A stretch of DNA of 64,000 nucleotides from Mikania micrantha (GCA_009363875.1 CM018690.1:710001-774000); one strand, 5' to 3'; shown: positions 12,201 through 24,849, counted from the stretch's first letter. Made by a program: numbers and translations. The notes: a model not told the origin generated them from the letters alone.

Positions 12201-13254
12201 TGTAACAACAGTGCCGGAACCGTACGGGAACAATGATCTTAAACAGTAACATGAACAGTAACAGGTACGATATATATAAATTTTAGTGCATTTCCTATTC
12301 ATTTCATTTGTTATTATCATTTTGTGTTATCAAGCAACAAGTTCAGAAACAGTTAACAGAAACAAAGTTCCGAATTAGGGTTCTTGAGTCAGATAGTTAT
12401 CTGGAAACACAGAACCATCATGTGATTATGTGTTAGGAGTTATAATGTATAAACGTATGTGAGGCTTTATAGAACAGAACAGAACGGGTGTTGTTATGTG
12501 AATGCTAAATTGACATATTATTCGTATAGGTGACGATCTGTATGAATATATCTGAAGGTTTAACGTTCTGAATAATATCCAATAATTTGAAAACAATATT
12601 GAAAAGTATAGTTATCGTCGTGTTCGTACAGGTGACGATTCGAACTAATACGCGCGACGACCGTACGATTCGATTCAAACAGTTAAATTAAATATTCCTG
12701 AAATTTTAAAATAAAAACAAGATACTAGTTAATTTATTAGAAATCACAACTCAAAATAATTTTATAAATCTTATTTTAATAAATCGTATCGTTTCGTGAT
12801 GAAAATCATGAGAAATGGTATTTTACGCGAAACCGATAGAGTCCGAACTATCGGGTGTATTAAATGTGGCATTAATGACACCACCAACCATCACCCTCCC
12901 CTCTCCTTTTCTCATTCTCGTCCTAACTCCTCTCTCTCTCCAAGAATTTTCTCTCAACTTCTCTCTACAAGTTCGTGACCGTTTCTTGTTGGATTCAAGC
13001 AATATTGGTGCCAAGACGATCCCCTCAACACGTAGATTACGGAAGTACAAGGGATCCACGATTTTATCCGTCAATTTCGAGGTAAACTTTAGCTTTTGGT
13101 TCGGTTTTTGTGTAGATGATGACCCTTGCGACTTGATGTTGTTTAATCAGCACTGGGCACTTAGGAATACATAGATAAACCATGATAGACCACTAGGAAT
13201 GCTTTATAAACTAATCTGTATCAGATTTGATCGAGGAGGAAGACGAAAATGCAG

Positions 13255-13800
13255 GTTCGTGAAGGACCAGCAGCCGGCCGAACCTTCACCAGCAGCCGGC
13301 CGAACCCATTAAACCTAGCCGAACCTCCCCTAAGATTGCACGAAACTGTAGCGAACCTTATGAGTTTGCAGCCGAACCCGTGGGTCTGCGACGAACCCTG
13401 CACCGAACCTGCAGTCCCTCTGCAACTCACCTGCAACGAACCTGTGGTCGCCCTGCACGAACTTGTGACTGGCCACTTAACCGCTGAATCTGCACCGAAC
13501 CTTAGACATCAAACAGAAACCCGGCGAACCTTCTTAGGCACGAACCCAGGAACCATTACTCACGAACCCTCTTGGCCGAATCTCTCATGTGTAGACGAAC
13601 CTAAGGATGAGCCGAACCATTGGGGACGAACCTTTACCAGCGTGCATGGGACGCACGAACCTTGAATGTCCAGGACCTGGCCGAACCTTTTGGAAAACCC
13701 ACGAACCCAGGCGGCGAACCCATGGAGCCGAACCTTTCTTCTTCATTAGATTAGCCGAACATTCCCTTCCAACTAAGCCGAACCTATGGGCTTAGCCAAT
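13255..13800 (+). repeat. CGAACC motif array in A 5' LTR
   Basis: About 25 copies of CGAA(C/T)(C/T), mostly CGAACC(T/C) and often preceded by GC, stand at irregular spacing in about 550 bp. The 3' LTR copy of this array is where B and C inserted. Confidence 0.8.
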
Positions 13801-14761
13801 AGGATCGCTGCCCTGGGGTATGCCAAACCTAATTAAACTCGAAATCCTTAGTTATCATGGTGCGTAGGGTTTATATACATGAGCATACATGAGCTAAATC
13901 ATGTGTGTGTGTGTGGGAATGGCATAGGACATTCAAATTCATGCAAACTTATCCTTAGTGTTAATTTAGATATACTTTCTTAGATTGATAACGAGGGTAT
14001 TAGTTGAAATGCTATAACAACTCGATAGGAGTTGTTCGTACTTAATGAGTTAAATTGGAAATCTTAATGATATTGCATAAAGTGTTGGCGTTCATTTCAA
14101 TATTTACATCTAACACTTAGAAACTTCATACGAATGTTTATAACCAAATTAGATTCTTCAATAGAGCATTCTAAGCTAGGTTATATATGAGGACGAACAA
14201 GGATCAAGTTGGGAAACAAAGAACTATCAAAGGGCTTGGGATTGATCTAATTTGGTTAACTCAAGTTCTAACATGTTTAACTTACAGTTTTTCATAAAAT
14301 AACTTATGTTTTAATAAATAAAATGACTTTAAATAATAGCTAATAGTTACATTTTATAAATGTCATGGGTTTCTTTTGAAGTTTATACATAGTTACAAAA
14401 GTTTGTTTATTATAAATGATTGGGAATTGATTGTAAAATAGACAATGTCAATTGTCTGGGTTTGAACTAAATACAAAGGAAACCCTGCCCAAATTTTGTA
14501 AAAATTTAAAAGTATGTTGTTATAATAAATTATGGGATTGGGTTGTAAATGGGTATCTAAGTTAGACTAGGAGACAAAATCTTAGAATCACACTAGTAAT
14601 TAGGACACTTAGATACACACACCGAGACCAAACCTTAGGTGCGACGATTATTACGTATACTTATCGTATTCAAACTCTTATAAAACAACTCAGGAACTGA
14701 AGAAACTTAAGCTACAACAAGAGCGCGCATTTTGTGTTGGATCATTTACATAGCAGCACAG

Positions 14762-16084
14762 GTGAGTTCATAGCCCCTTTCCTAACATTTTTGTTTTAAA
14801 ACGCGGGGCTGAGAAACATGCATAAACTGTTTAATTAAATTGTTTACTTAAATGCTTTTACTTGTATATGTTTTACATGTATAACTGTTATTCTAGACTC
14901 CTGTCTAGGTGAATTGTTTCAAATCAAAGAACTATTTTCAAAGAACTATTTTCAAAGAACTAAAGATCTAAATCAAAGAACTATTTTCAAAGGTCTATTT
15001 CAAGAAACTAACGATCTATTTTCAAAGAACTATTTCAAGGGTGTGTTGTCAAAGAACTAACGATCTATTTTCGAAGAACTCTTTCAACGGTCTAACTGGG
15101 AAATATCTAAGATAGCATGTGCCAATCTCAGGTTTGAAAGATGTCCTAGCTAGACTGATCGAATATGAGACGCATGTTTTATGATATTTACAGTATTCCC
15201 TAACTGTTTTGAGGAACATCTGGGAAATGCTCAAAGATAACATGTGCCAAAGAACTAAAGAACTATTCAAACTATGAACGGTCTAAAGAACTATAAAAGC
15301 TTATATATCAAAAGATGTCCTAGCTAGACTGATTGGTTATAGGTCACATGTTTGATGAGGTTTACAGATCTCCTTTACTACTAAGTACCTGATTGCTAGA
15401 CTAGTCTACTCGAGCTGACCAAGGCCCAATCATTAGGACTTAGATTTTATTAAATGTTTATTTATTTATTTAATTAAGCATTTATTTAACTGTTTCTACA
15501 ATTACTTTGGTTTATCATTGTTGTGATGAGCTTAAGGAAATCAACATAGATTCCAGATTATTGTACTTACAGGAACAATGAACTGAAGAATCATTTGATA
15601 TAATGGTAGGGGTAAAATGATTAATTTTCATTAACACCAAAGTCCCATGTGGATTAGTATGTGGTGGGACGGCGTCTGGGCGGGTTTGTAGGCTCGACTC
15701 AGGGGTATGCCCTATATATAAGCATACCGATCTAGATGATACATGTGATGTTAATGAGATTAAGGTTGTTACCTGAGGGTTAACAAATGTTTTGAGTGAG
15801 CGATGGAACTTTAGTGGAATGGAAGTGTATATTAGGTAAAAATGCTTAATTATCATTAATAACAGTGTCATATGCGTATTAGTATGTGGTGGGACGACGT
15901 CTAGGCGGGTTTGTAGGCTCGACTCAGGGGTATGCCCTATATATAAGCATACCAATGTGGATATTACATGTGATGTTATTGAGGTTTGGGTCTTTACCGA
16001 AAGAGGTTTTCAAATCATTTTCAATTACTAAACTATATGAACTCACCAACCATGTGTTGACTTTATTTTTGCATGACTTCTCAG
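14762..16084 (+). other. Predicted leader intron in A 5' LTR
   Basis: CACAG|GTGAGTT opens the segment and an AGCCCC/GGGGCT stem follows 10 nt later. CTCACCAACCATGTGTTGAC, a T-rich tract and CTTCTCAG|GTGACG close it. It is 1323 nt long. The 3' LTR copy (50777-52064) keeps the GT but reads GTGACT. Confidence 0.5.
15610..16060 (+). repeat. Two tandem 225-bp units with TATA-like hairpin
   Basis: The GTGGTGGGAC...TATGCCCTATATATAAGCATACC segment occurs at 15661 and again at 15886. GTATGC/GCATAC arms bracket a TATATATA core. The unit is also doubled in I and E (222 bp) but single in B. Confidence 0.75.
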
Positions 16085-16440
16085 GTGACGAACAGGTTAA
16101 CTAAGAAGCTTATGCTTTTGGACTAGGACTTCAGATAGAAGACTTAGTATTTTTGGACCTGCATATTTTTGGGAACATCATTATACAATTATTTTGTATA
16201 TCTTGTGCAGTTACAAGATAGAAATTTTATGATGTTTATGATAGATTTACATTGTTAAATTATAAAAGATACGGATGTAATATAACTTTGTAATTCTATT
16301 TTATTTAGCATTTCTCATTTATATCATGTGCAATGTAAACAATCTGATCACTTTGATTATCACTCCCGATATCGCGCCCCGAGAACCTTCCGCCCGATGG
16401 GGACTCCGATCCAACCCCGCCGGCTCATGGTGTGACAGAT

Positions 16441-16453
16441 TGGTATCAGAGCC
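16441..16453 (+). other. Element A: primer-binding site
   Basis: TGGTATCAGAGCC, three bases after the LTR end, is complementary to the 3' end of plant initiator tRNA-Met. This is the usual minus-strand primer of these elements. Confidence 0.95.
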
Positions 16454-16604
16454 ATGGTTATAGAGAAATATAGGTCACTTATTTAAACGGTTTGGCCTAG
16501 ACTATAACCTTGGGAACCTGCATGTAGAGAACATAGGACTTAAGAATTATTAGCATACTTTCTTCTGTATTCGATCATTGCACTAACCGATAACTTTGTT
16601 GGTT

Positions 16605-18818
16605 ATGACCAGAATGCCGCCGAGAAGACAGCCTCCCTTGTTACCTTCACCACCACCAGGCTTGGCACCACATTCATCTACTCCTTCACCACCTGATTCA
16701 GCACCACCACCTCTTCCTCCTCCTACACTCAACATACCACCAGGCCCGAGCACAACACCGACTCTGAATCCTGCTACTATTGCCCTGGTGACTTTACTGA
16801 GTAGCCAGATGACCAATCAGATGAAAGAGGCGATACCTGAGATGTTCCTTCGTCTCCGAAATGAAATCAACAACACTGGCAACTCATCAGGAGAAGCCAG
16901 TGGGAATACTGGAGGTTCATCACATTACTCTTACAAGTCATTTGTAGGATGTAAACCACCCAGTTTTAGTGGGTCCAAAGGAGCCGTTGGATTAATCCAA
17001 TGGATTGAGAAGATTGAAACCACTCTGGACCTCTGTAGCTGTCCAGAGCACCACAAAGTCCGCTACTCGGCTGGAACATTCAACAAACGGGCTTTGACTT
17101 GGTGGAATGGGCAAATCAATGCCAGGGGAAGAGAAGAAGCTTTGGCCATGCCATGGGAAGATTTCAATACATTGCTGAGAACAGTGTTCTGCCCCAAGAA
17201 CGAGTTGCAGAAACTGGAGGTCGAGCTATCCAATCATGTGATGAAGGGGGCGGATCACATAGGGTATACGACTCGATACCAAGAGTTGGTTGCTTTGGTA
17301 CCAGACATGGTACCAACTTCGGAAAAGAGGATTAACCGTTATGTAGGTGGACTTCCCGCCTGCATTCAAGGTTTAGTTGTTGCAGCTAACCCTGCCACTG
17401 TCGAGTCTGCAGTGAGATTGTCTGGGAAACTCACTGGCCTTATGGTAGCCTCTGGAGTTTTAAAGAAAGAGGCAGACTCCGACAAGAACAAAGCTGAGCC
17501 ATCAAAGAAACCCCACCACCATCAGAAGAAGAAACACAAGACCATCAAGAACTACACGGTGGCCACACCTCTCCAACAAGTAGCAGCAGCACCACAAAAC
17601 CCTAGCAAAAGACCCTACACTGGTACATATCCTTTGTGTGCCAAGTGTCAGTATCACCATGCTGCTAACACTCCCTGCAAGCAGTGCACGAGATGTGGAC
17701 AAAAGGGCCATTGGGTCCAACACTGCAGAATGACACCTAACCAAGCAGTCAACAATGTTGCTTTGGCTCTCCCTCCACCAGCTAACCAGAACAACGGTGG
17801 ATGCTTCAGTTGTGGCGAACAAGGCCACTTTGCAAAGAACTGCCCGAAGAAGGCACAACAGGCAGTTCAAACTCCTCGTGGAAGAGCCTTTGTTATTGGA
17901 GCACCAGCCGCACGCCAGGACCCAAATGTGGTCACTGGTATGTTTCTTTTACATGACTTTTATGCATCTGTTCTATTTGACACTGGTGCGGATCAGAGTT
18001 TTATCTCTACCGATTTTGCATGCCAATTAGATTCTATAGAGGAACAGTTAGATTCCCCTTACATCATAGAAGTAGCTAACGGAAAACAGATTACAGTTAG
18101 TACAGTTTATAGAAATTTCCCATTGACCCTTAATGGTCATACATTTGCCATTGATTTGATACCAATGGAGTTGGGTAGTTTTGACATCATTGTTGGAATG
18201 GATTGGCTTTCTTCTAATAGAGTGGAAGTCATCTGTTTTGAAAAGTTGCTTCGTATTCCATTGCCGAGTGATCGCGTATTGCAAGTAAAAGGGGATCAAG
18301 CAAAACGCAATGTCAAAATCATCTCTTGCATAAAGGCACGTAAATGTCTACAGAAACGGTGCGTGGCGTTCTTGGCTCATGTGGTGGAAAAGGAGAAGGA
18401 CAAGAAAAAGATTCAAGATGTACCAGTAGTGAAAGAATATCCGGAAGTATTTCCTGAAGACCTGCCAGGTTTGCCTCCTGTGCGACCGGTAGAGTTTCCT
18501 ATTGACTTAATTCTTAGAGCAACTCCTGTTGCTAAATCTCCTTACAGGTTAGCACCTCCAGAGATGCAGGAATTGTCAAACCAGTTACAGGAGCTACTTG
18601 ACAAGGGTTTCATCAGACTGAGCTACTCACCTTGGGGAGCTCCAGACTTGTTCGTAAAGAAGATAGACGGATCGTTCAGAATGTGCGTAGACTACCGTGA
18701 GCTGAATAAACTAACCATCAAGAATCGGTATCCATTGCCGAGGATTGATGATTTGTTTGACCAACTGCAAGGCGCTCAATACTTCTCAAAGATTGACTTG
18801 CGGTCTGGTTATCATTAG
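16605..18818 (+). CDS. Element A: gag-protease-RT N-terminus, open to a premature TAG
   Basis: One open frame of 737 codons from ATG 16605 (ATG 16614 is also possible; both give a Pro-rich N-terminus). The gag capsid region spans roughly residues 100-300 (ALTWWN motif) and is followed by a basic linker. Two CCHC zinc knuckles start near residues 361 and 400, and a Cys/His-rich segment precedes them. The aspartic protease motif LFDTGAD lies near residue 459 and the N-terminal RT half ([20 protein letters not shown]) from about 610. The stop (18816-18818) is TAG where relatives have CAG, so the frame once continued into the rest of pol. The intact protein would supply the nucleocapsid, protease and RT of A. 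As it stands A is defective. Confidence 0.88.
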   Translation: MTRMPPRRQPPLLPSPPPGLAPHSSTPSPPDSAPPPLPPPTLNIPPGPSTTPTLNPATIALVTLLSSQMTNQMKEAIPEMFLRLRNEINNTGNSSGEASGNTGGSSHYSYKSFVGCKPPSFSGSKGAVGLIQWIEKIETTLDLCSCPEHHKVRYSAGTFNKRALTWWNGQINARGREEALAMPWEDFNTLLRTVFCPKNELQKLEVELSNHVMKGADHIGYTTRYQELVALVPDMVPTSEKRINRYVGGLPACIQGLVVAANPATVESAVRLSGKLTGLMVASGVLKKEADSDKNKAEPSKKPHHHQKKKHKTIKNYTVATPLQQVAAAPQNPSKRPYTGTYPLCAKCQYHHAANTPCKQCTRCGQKGHWVQHCRMTPNQAVNNVALALPPPANQNNGGCFSCGEQGHFAKNCPKKAQQAVQTPRGRAFVIGAPAARQDPNVVTGMFLLHDFYASVLFDTGADQSFISTDFACQLDSIEEQLDSPYIIEVANGKQITVSTVYRNFPLTLNGHTFAIDLIPMELGSFDIIVGMDWLSSNRVEVICFEKLLRIPLPSDRVLQVKGDQAKRNVKIISCIKARKCLQKRCVAFLAHVVEKEKDKKKIQDVPVVKEYPEVFPEDLPGLPPVRPVEFPIDLILRATPVAKSPYRLAPPEMQELSNQLQELLDKGFIRLSYSPWGAPDLFVKKIDGSFRMCVDYRELNKLTIKNRYPLPRIDDLFDQLQGAQYFSKIDLRSGYH

Positions 18819-20972
18819 CTTAGAGTTCAAGACGAAGACATACCGAAGACGGCATTCCAAACCAGATACGGGCATTACGAATTTATGGTGATGCCTTTCA
18901 GATTGACAAATGCACCAGCGGTTTTCATGGATCTCATGAACCGAGTGTGCGAGCCGTATCTAGATCAGTTTGTCATTGTCTTTATTGATGACATACTGAT
19001 TTATTCTAAGAGCAAAACAGATCATGAACAACATCTCAGGAAAATCTTGAAGCTGTTGAAAGAACAAAAACTTTATGCCAAGTTCTCTAAATGTGAATTT
19101 GGGTTGAGAGAAGTTCAATTTCTGGGTCACGTAGTCAACAGCGAGGGAATACACGTAGATCCCGCCAAGATTGAAGCGATAAAGAACTGGTATACTCCAA
19201 AGACACCGACGGAGACACGGTCTTTTCTGGGATTGGCAGGTTATTACAGAAGCCTTGCCACTCACCAAACTAACTCAGAAAAGTGAACCGTTTGTCTGGG
19301 AGCAGAAACAAGAAGATGCTTTCCAGACCTTGAAACATAAATTGTGTAATGCTCCAATCCTATCTCTCCCAGAAGGCTGTGATGACTTTGTTCTTTATTG
19401 TGATGCTTCCCATCAGGGACTTGGTTGCGTACTGATGCAACGGGACAAAGTCATAGCCTATGCATCAAGGCAGTTAAAAGTTCATGAGAAGAACTACACT
19501 ACTCATGATCTTGAATTGGGAGCTGTAATCTTCGCGTTGAAGATTTGGAGACATTACTTATGTGGCACCAAGTGTACCATATTCACTAATCACAAAAGTC
19601 TGCAGCACATCTTTGATCAGAAGGAACTCAAGATGCGACAGCGTCGTTGGGTTGAACTCCTGAATGATTACGATTATGTGATCAAGTACCATCCGGGAAA
19701 GGCGAACGTTGTAGCTGATGCCTTAAGCCGGAAGGAACGGGTCAAACCCTTGCGCGTTAGAGCAATGGGAATGACCGTGCAGACCAGTTTAAGAGACAAG
19801 ATTATTCAAACACAGCAAGAATCAGTTGATAGAGGAAATTTGAAGAAAGAACTGGACTGTGGAGCAGAGAAACACCTTGAGACTAAGCCTGATGGAATGA
19901 TCTACTACCAGGATCGTAAATGGGTCCCGGCGGTAGACGAATTGAGAAGACTTATCTTCGATGAAGCACACAAGACAAAATACTCCGTTCATCCCGGCTC
20001 TGATAAGATGTACCATGACTTGCGTGGATTTTATTGGTGGCCGGGAATGATGAAAGAAATAACCGAGTACGTCGGTCGATGTCTATTATTTCCGATCGAG
20101 ACAGCAGATTTACATCAAGGTTCTGGCAATCACTACAGAAATCTCTAGGGACGCAGTTAAATCTGAGTACAGCTTACCATCCACAAACGGATGGTCAAAG
20201 CGAACGTACAATTCAAACCCTGGAGGACATGTTGAGAACCTGTATTTTGGATTTCGGTGGGAATTGGGACTCTCATTTGCCACTGATCGAATTCTCCTAC
20301 AATAACAGCTACCACAGCAGTATCGGATGTGCACCATTCGAGGGTCTTTATGGCCGGAAATGTCGGTCACCGATCTGTTGGACCGAAGTGGGAGATAACC
20401 GCATAACTGGGCCAGAGCTTATTTAGGAAACCACTGATAAGATTGCCCAGATTTAGAGAAGACTACAATCAACAAGGAGCAGACAGAAAAGCTATGCCGA
20501 CAAACGGCGCAAGCCGTTGGAATTCCAATTGGGAGACCGGGTTATGTTAAAGGTATCCCCACGGAAGGGCATAGTTCGTTTTGGGAATAAAGCCAAGTTA
20601 GCACCACGGTACGTAGGACCGTTTGAGATTATCGAACGTATTGGTCCTGTGGCGTACAGACTGAGATTACCAGATGAACTCAGTGCGGTGCATGATGTAT
20701 TTCACGTCTCGAACTTAAAGAGATGTCTTGCCACAGGACCAATACGTTCGATTGAAGAGATTCTAGTGGATGAACAGCTACACTTTATTGAGGAACCTTT
20801 AGAGATTATGGATCGCAAAGTTAAACAACTGAGGCGAAGCCATATTCCGATTGTATAGGTTCGATGTAACTCAAGGCGCGGACCCGAGTTTACTTGGGAA
20901 CGTGAAGATCACATGAAGTCAAAGTATCCCCAACTGTTTGAAGAGGAAGCCGTACCCGGTAACAATGCTTAA
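18819..20972 (+). pseudogene. Element A: RT end, RNase H, integrase, chromodomain - broken
   Basis: It continues in frame after the TAG with the RT palm (FIDD box at 18981-18992). A roughly 30-bp deletion with frameshift lies near 19250. RNase H follows from about 19255. Its third catalytic Asp (TDHKSL in D and G) reads Asn here (codon 19588-19590). The integrase zinc finger begins ([11 protein letters not shown]) but is cut at its Cys pair. At about 20082 a large deletion (roughly 75 codons relative to D) removes the first catalytic Asp and joins to [10 protein letters not shown]. Further stops stand at 20424, 20454 and 20856. The GPF motif and chromodomain-like tail (GPEFTWE) remain. The final TAA (20970-20972) overlaps the inverted repeat before the polypurine tract. 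Confidence 0.85.
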
Positions 20973-21006
20973 ATTTCGGGACGAAATTTCTCTAACAAGG
21001 GGAGAC
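20971..21006 (+). promoter_or_regulatory. Element A: inverted repeat plus polypurine tract
   Basis: AAATTTCG-GGA-CGAAATTT (20971-20989) is followed by AACAAGGGGAGAC (20994-21006), the plus-strand primer, directly before the 3' LTR. Confidence 0.85.
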
Positions 21007-22365
21007 TGTAACATCAGTGCCGGAACCGTACCGGAACAGTGATCGTAAACAGTAACATGAACAGTAACAGGTACGAACTATATACATTTTAGTGTATTTC
21101 CTATTCATTTCATTTGTTATTATCATTTTGTGTTATCAAGCAACAAGTTCAGAAACAGTTAACAGAAACAAAGTTCCGAATTAGGGTTCTTGAGTCAGAT
21201 AGTTATCTTGCAACACAGAACCATCATGTGATTATATGTTAGGAGTTATTATGTATAAACGTATGTGAGACTTTATAGAATAGAACAGAACAGGTGTTGT
21301 TATGTGAATGCTAAATTGACATATTATTCGTATAGGTGACGATCTGTATGAATATATCTGAAGGTTTAACGTTCTGAATAATATCAAATAATTTGAAAAC
21401 AATATTGAAAAGTATAGTTATCGTCGTGTTCGTACAGGTGACGATTCGAACGAATACGCGCGACGACCGTACGATTCGATTCAAACAGTTAAATTAAATA
21501 TTTCTGAAATTTTAAAATAAAAACAAGATACTAGTTAATTTATTAGGAATCACAACTCAGAATAATTTTATAAATCTTATTTTAATAAATCGTATCGTTT
21601 CGTGATGAAAATCATGAGAAATGGTATTTTACGCGAAACCGACCGAGACAGAACTATCGGGTGTATTAAATGTGGTATTAATGACACTACCAACCATCAC
21701 CCTCCCCTCTCCTTCTCTCATTCTCGTCCTAACTCCTCTCTCTCTCCAAGAATTTTCTCTCAACTTCTCTCTACAAGTTCGTGACCATATCTTGTTGGAT
21801 TCAAGCAATATTGGTGCCAAGACGATCCCCACAACACGTAGATTACGGAAGTACAAGGGATCCACGATTTTATCCGTCAATTTCGAGGTAAACTTTAGCT
21901 TTTGGTTCAGTTTTTGTGTAGATGATGACCCTTGCGACTTGATGTTGTTTAATCAGCACTGGGCACTTAGAAATACATAGATAAACCATGATAGACCACT
22001 AGGAATGCTTTATAAACTAATCTGTATCAGATTTGATCTAGGAGGAAGACGAAAATGCAGGTTCGTGAAGGACCAGCAGCCGGCCGAACCCACTAAACCT
22101 AGCCGAACCTCCCCTAAGATTGCACGAAACTGTAGCGAACCTTATGAGTTTGCAGCCGAACCCGTGGGTCTGCGACGAACCCTGCACCGAACCTGCAGTC
22201 CATCTGCAACTCACCTGTGGTCGCCCTGCACGAACCTGTGACTGGCCACCTAACCGCTGAATCTGCACCGAACCTTAGACATCAACCAGAGATCCAGCGA
22301 ACCTTCTTAGGCACGAACCCAGGAACCATTACTCACGAACCCTCTTGGCCGAATCTCTCATGTGT
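21007..22365 (+). repeat. Element A: 3' LTR, segment 1
   Basis: Starts TGTAACATCAGTGCCGG and follows the 5' LTR colinearly (CT-rich leader at 21700, donor at 21888, CGAACC array from 22070) to 22365, where solo LTR B interrupts. Relative to the 5' LTR one CCGGCCGAACC unit is missing near 22085, and 11 bp are missing near 22215. Confidence 0.92.
22361..22365. repeat. Target-site duplication of B
   Basis: TGTGT here and at 26496-26500. The uninterrupted site is seen in the A 5' LTR near 13585. Confidence 0.85.
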
Positions 22366-23099
22366 TGTCACGCCCCGAGCCGGCGGGGTTGGATCGGAGT
22401 CCCTGTCGGGCGGAAGATTCCCGGGGCGCGATATCGCGGGTGATAATCATGATGATCAGATTGTTTACATGGCATCAATGTTTAAGAGTAACTAAAGCAC
22501 AATCAAATGATAACTAGGATTACAAAGTTAAATTGCAATATCAATGTTCTGCAATTTAACTAAGTAAACCTATCAAAAGAATAACATGTTTATATTTTGT
22601 AAATGTACAAGATATCAAAAGTAATGTGTATCATCAACAAAATATGTGCTCCACAAAAGTCTACTAGGTCCTCTATCTGGGCCGCCTAGTATGCAATCCA
22701 AAAGCCTTAGATTAAGCCTGTTCATCACCTGAGAATGCATGTAAGAAAACAAAGTCAACACAATGGTTGGTGAGTTCATAAAGTTTATAAGTTTAAAATA
22801 GTTTTAACAAACCTCTTTCGGTAAAACCTTAACCTCATTAACTTCACATGCAATATCCAAGTCGGTATGCTTATATATAGGGCATACCCCTGGGTCGAGC
22901 CTACAACCCGCCCAGACGCCGTCCCACCACATACTAATCTGGATATGACACTGTTGTTAATAATAATTAAGCATTTTACCTACCAATCAACCCATTCCTC
23001 ATCAAAGCTTTTGTTGTCTGTTTCAATGTTTACAAGTCTATACTGTTTACAAGTGTTAGTTTCAAGGTATGTTTATAAAGCATCAAGTTTCACACGCAC

Positions 23100-23690
23100 A
23101 TAGTTTAGCTGTCCCTAATCCCATACGTGAGTACAAGCTCTGCACTAGCAGTCGATTAGCAATTACGTAGCTCACAGATTAGTTAAGCTTAGTCTAGCAA
23201 TTACGTGTCTCCTATACAAGATAAAAGCTCTGGTTTACCAGTAGTTTAGCAATTACATATCTCATATATAGACATAAGCCATGCATACACAAGTAATTCC
23301 AGCAATTGCATATCTCCTATAAGCAGACAAAAGCTCTGGACTACCAGAAGTTTAGCAATTACATGTCTCTTATATAGATAATAGCTTAGCATCGTTATGT
23401 TTATGTTTAGCAATTACATACCTCATATAAGCAGACAAAAGCTCTGGAATACCAGAAGTTTAGCAATTACATGTCTCTTATATCCAGGTAATAGCCTAGT
23501 CTCGTTAGGTTTATGTTTAGCAATTACATACCTCATATAAGCAGACAAAAGCTCTGGACTACCAGAAGTTTAGCAATTTCATGTCTCTTATGTCTAGGTA
23601 ATAGCCTAGTCTCGTTACGTTTATGTTTTTACATGTATCTCACCCCATAGGTACAAGCTCTGGACTACCAGAAGTTTAGCAATTACATAG
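23100..23690. repeat. Tandem repeat, about 108-bp units, in B
   Basis: The ACAAAAGCTCTGGACTACCAG segment recurs at about 23133, 23221, 23327, 23435, 23545 and 23652. Each unit contains TTTAGCAATTACAT(A/G)(T/C)CTC. There are about six units, the middle ones most alike. Confidence 0.8.
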
Positions 23691-23699
23691 CCTATGCTT

Positions 23700-24010
23700 A
23701 GATACATGTACAATGTTTCATGCGCGAGTAGTAGTTTCAAGCATAAAGTTTCAAGTGTTCACACAATGATTCATAAGTATCAAGTATCATGTTTAAATGT
23801 ATCACATCACAATCATCAAGTATCATGTTTAAGCATAATGTTGTCACAAGCAAGAAGTGTCATGTTTAAGCATATCGTATCACAAGCATCTCATCTCATA
23901 TTTAAGTATCATGTCTCATATAAAAGCATCACGTCTCATAAGAAATCAACAATTGATATCAAGTCTTAAGCTTAAAGTATAAGTTTCAACATAAGTATCA
24001 TGTTTATGTT
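23700..24010. repeat. Degenerate short repeats (CATGTTTAAGCAT type)
   Basis: Irregular repeats of TATCA(T/A)GTTTAAGCAT and CACAAGCATC lie directly next to the 108-bp array. Unit length varies between roughly 25 and 50 bp. Confidence 0.55.
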
Positions 24011-24849
24011 TAAAGCATTAAGTAACATTTCAACAATTTATGAAAATGTTTGACATGCTTGTCAGTCCCGAAGTAAAACAAATAAGTTTGAAAGGGGACA
24101 AATGAACTCACCTTGTGTCCGTAGTGTTTGACTAAGTAGAATAAGAATGCACGCTCTCTTTGTTTGCACTTGAGGTTGATTTCACGCTCCTGTATTGATT
24201 TCATAATGTTGTAGTTTATCAGTATAAGTTTGTAAGGGTTTTGTTGTGCGTACATGTGTTAGTCCTAAAGTTGACTAACACTTGCGATTCTTGTTTGTTA
24301 TCCGGCCCCAATTCTTCATCGTTAAAGGTTTCATACTTGTTCATTAATTTACAAGTTTTCATTTAATGTACAAGGCTTTTAAGCCTTTATGTAATTTTCT
24401 TTAAACTTGTCGTCATCTTAGCAACAAATTTAACGTTCCATAAATGTGTTTATCCTTTGTTTTATCGTTTCAAGCATTTATTCTTACGTCCATCATTTAT
24501 TTAAAGTCAATTGGGCCGGATAACCCTTGGGGCTAAGTAATGTGTCATTGGGCCTAGTGTGTGGGCCGCTTATATGTATTGGGCCTATCTTTTGAAATGA
24601 GCCATCAACGAGTGTGTGGGCCAAAGAGCAATGGATTGGGCCAAGGGTAGCCCTTGGGCTGTTGGTTTTATGTTGGGCCAGTGTCATTCTAGCCGCAAGA
24701 ACCTAATGGGTCGAATGAATGCGATGGATTAAGCCCATACCCCTTTGACCGGTTGGGTCATATTGGCCCAATACGTTTGAACTTAACTACCCAATAAGAG
24801 AATATGACCCCTAACCCAGCGAACCTATTGATTTTAAAGATTAAGGTTC

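Larger units (their letters stand above)
12201..16437 (+). repeat. Element A: 5' LTR (4237 bp)
   Basis: Starts TGTAACAACAGTGCCGG and ends GGTGTGACA, directly before the tRNA-Met primer site. Ordered contents: two TTCGTA...TGACGAT...GAATA dyads (12529-12548 and about 12622-12650); a CT-rich leader (12890-12975) with a GAG|GTAAAC donor at 13082; a CGAACC motif array (13255-13800); a TTATAAAA box (14678-14685); an AG|GTGAGT donor with an AGCCCC/GGGGCT stem (14772-14810); a 225-bp tandem duplication containing CTATATATAAGC (15610-16060); and a TTCTCAG|G acceptor (16084). The 119-codon frame at 12815-13174 repeats in the 3' LTR only because LTRs are copies. I do not call it a gene. Confidence 0.92.
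22729..24111 (-). other. Predicted leader intron in B
   Basis: AAG|GTGAGTTCA at 24111. The following pairing is GTCCC/GGGAC instead of AGCCCC/GGGGCT in A, so the stem is kept with other bases. TTCTCAG|GTGATG at 22729 closes it (1383 nt). Confidence 0.45.

Noticed and set aside
12815..13174. 119-codon frame in the A 5' LTR, also present at 21621-21980
   Set aside because: Its presence in both LTRs is a by-product of LTR duplication. B and E have no matching frame at that place, and the sequence is a CT-rich leader.
17502..17870. Antisense frame within A gag
   Set aside because: It is a shadow of the sense gag coding sequence, with no start context or motif.
23100..23690. CRISPR array
   Set aside because: The units are direct, diverging 108-bp tandem repeats without constant repeat/unique spacer structure, in a plant LTR.
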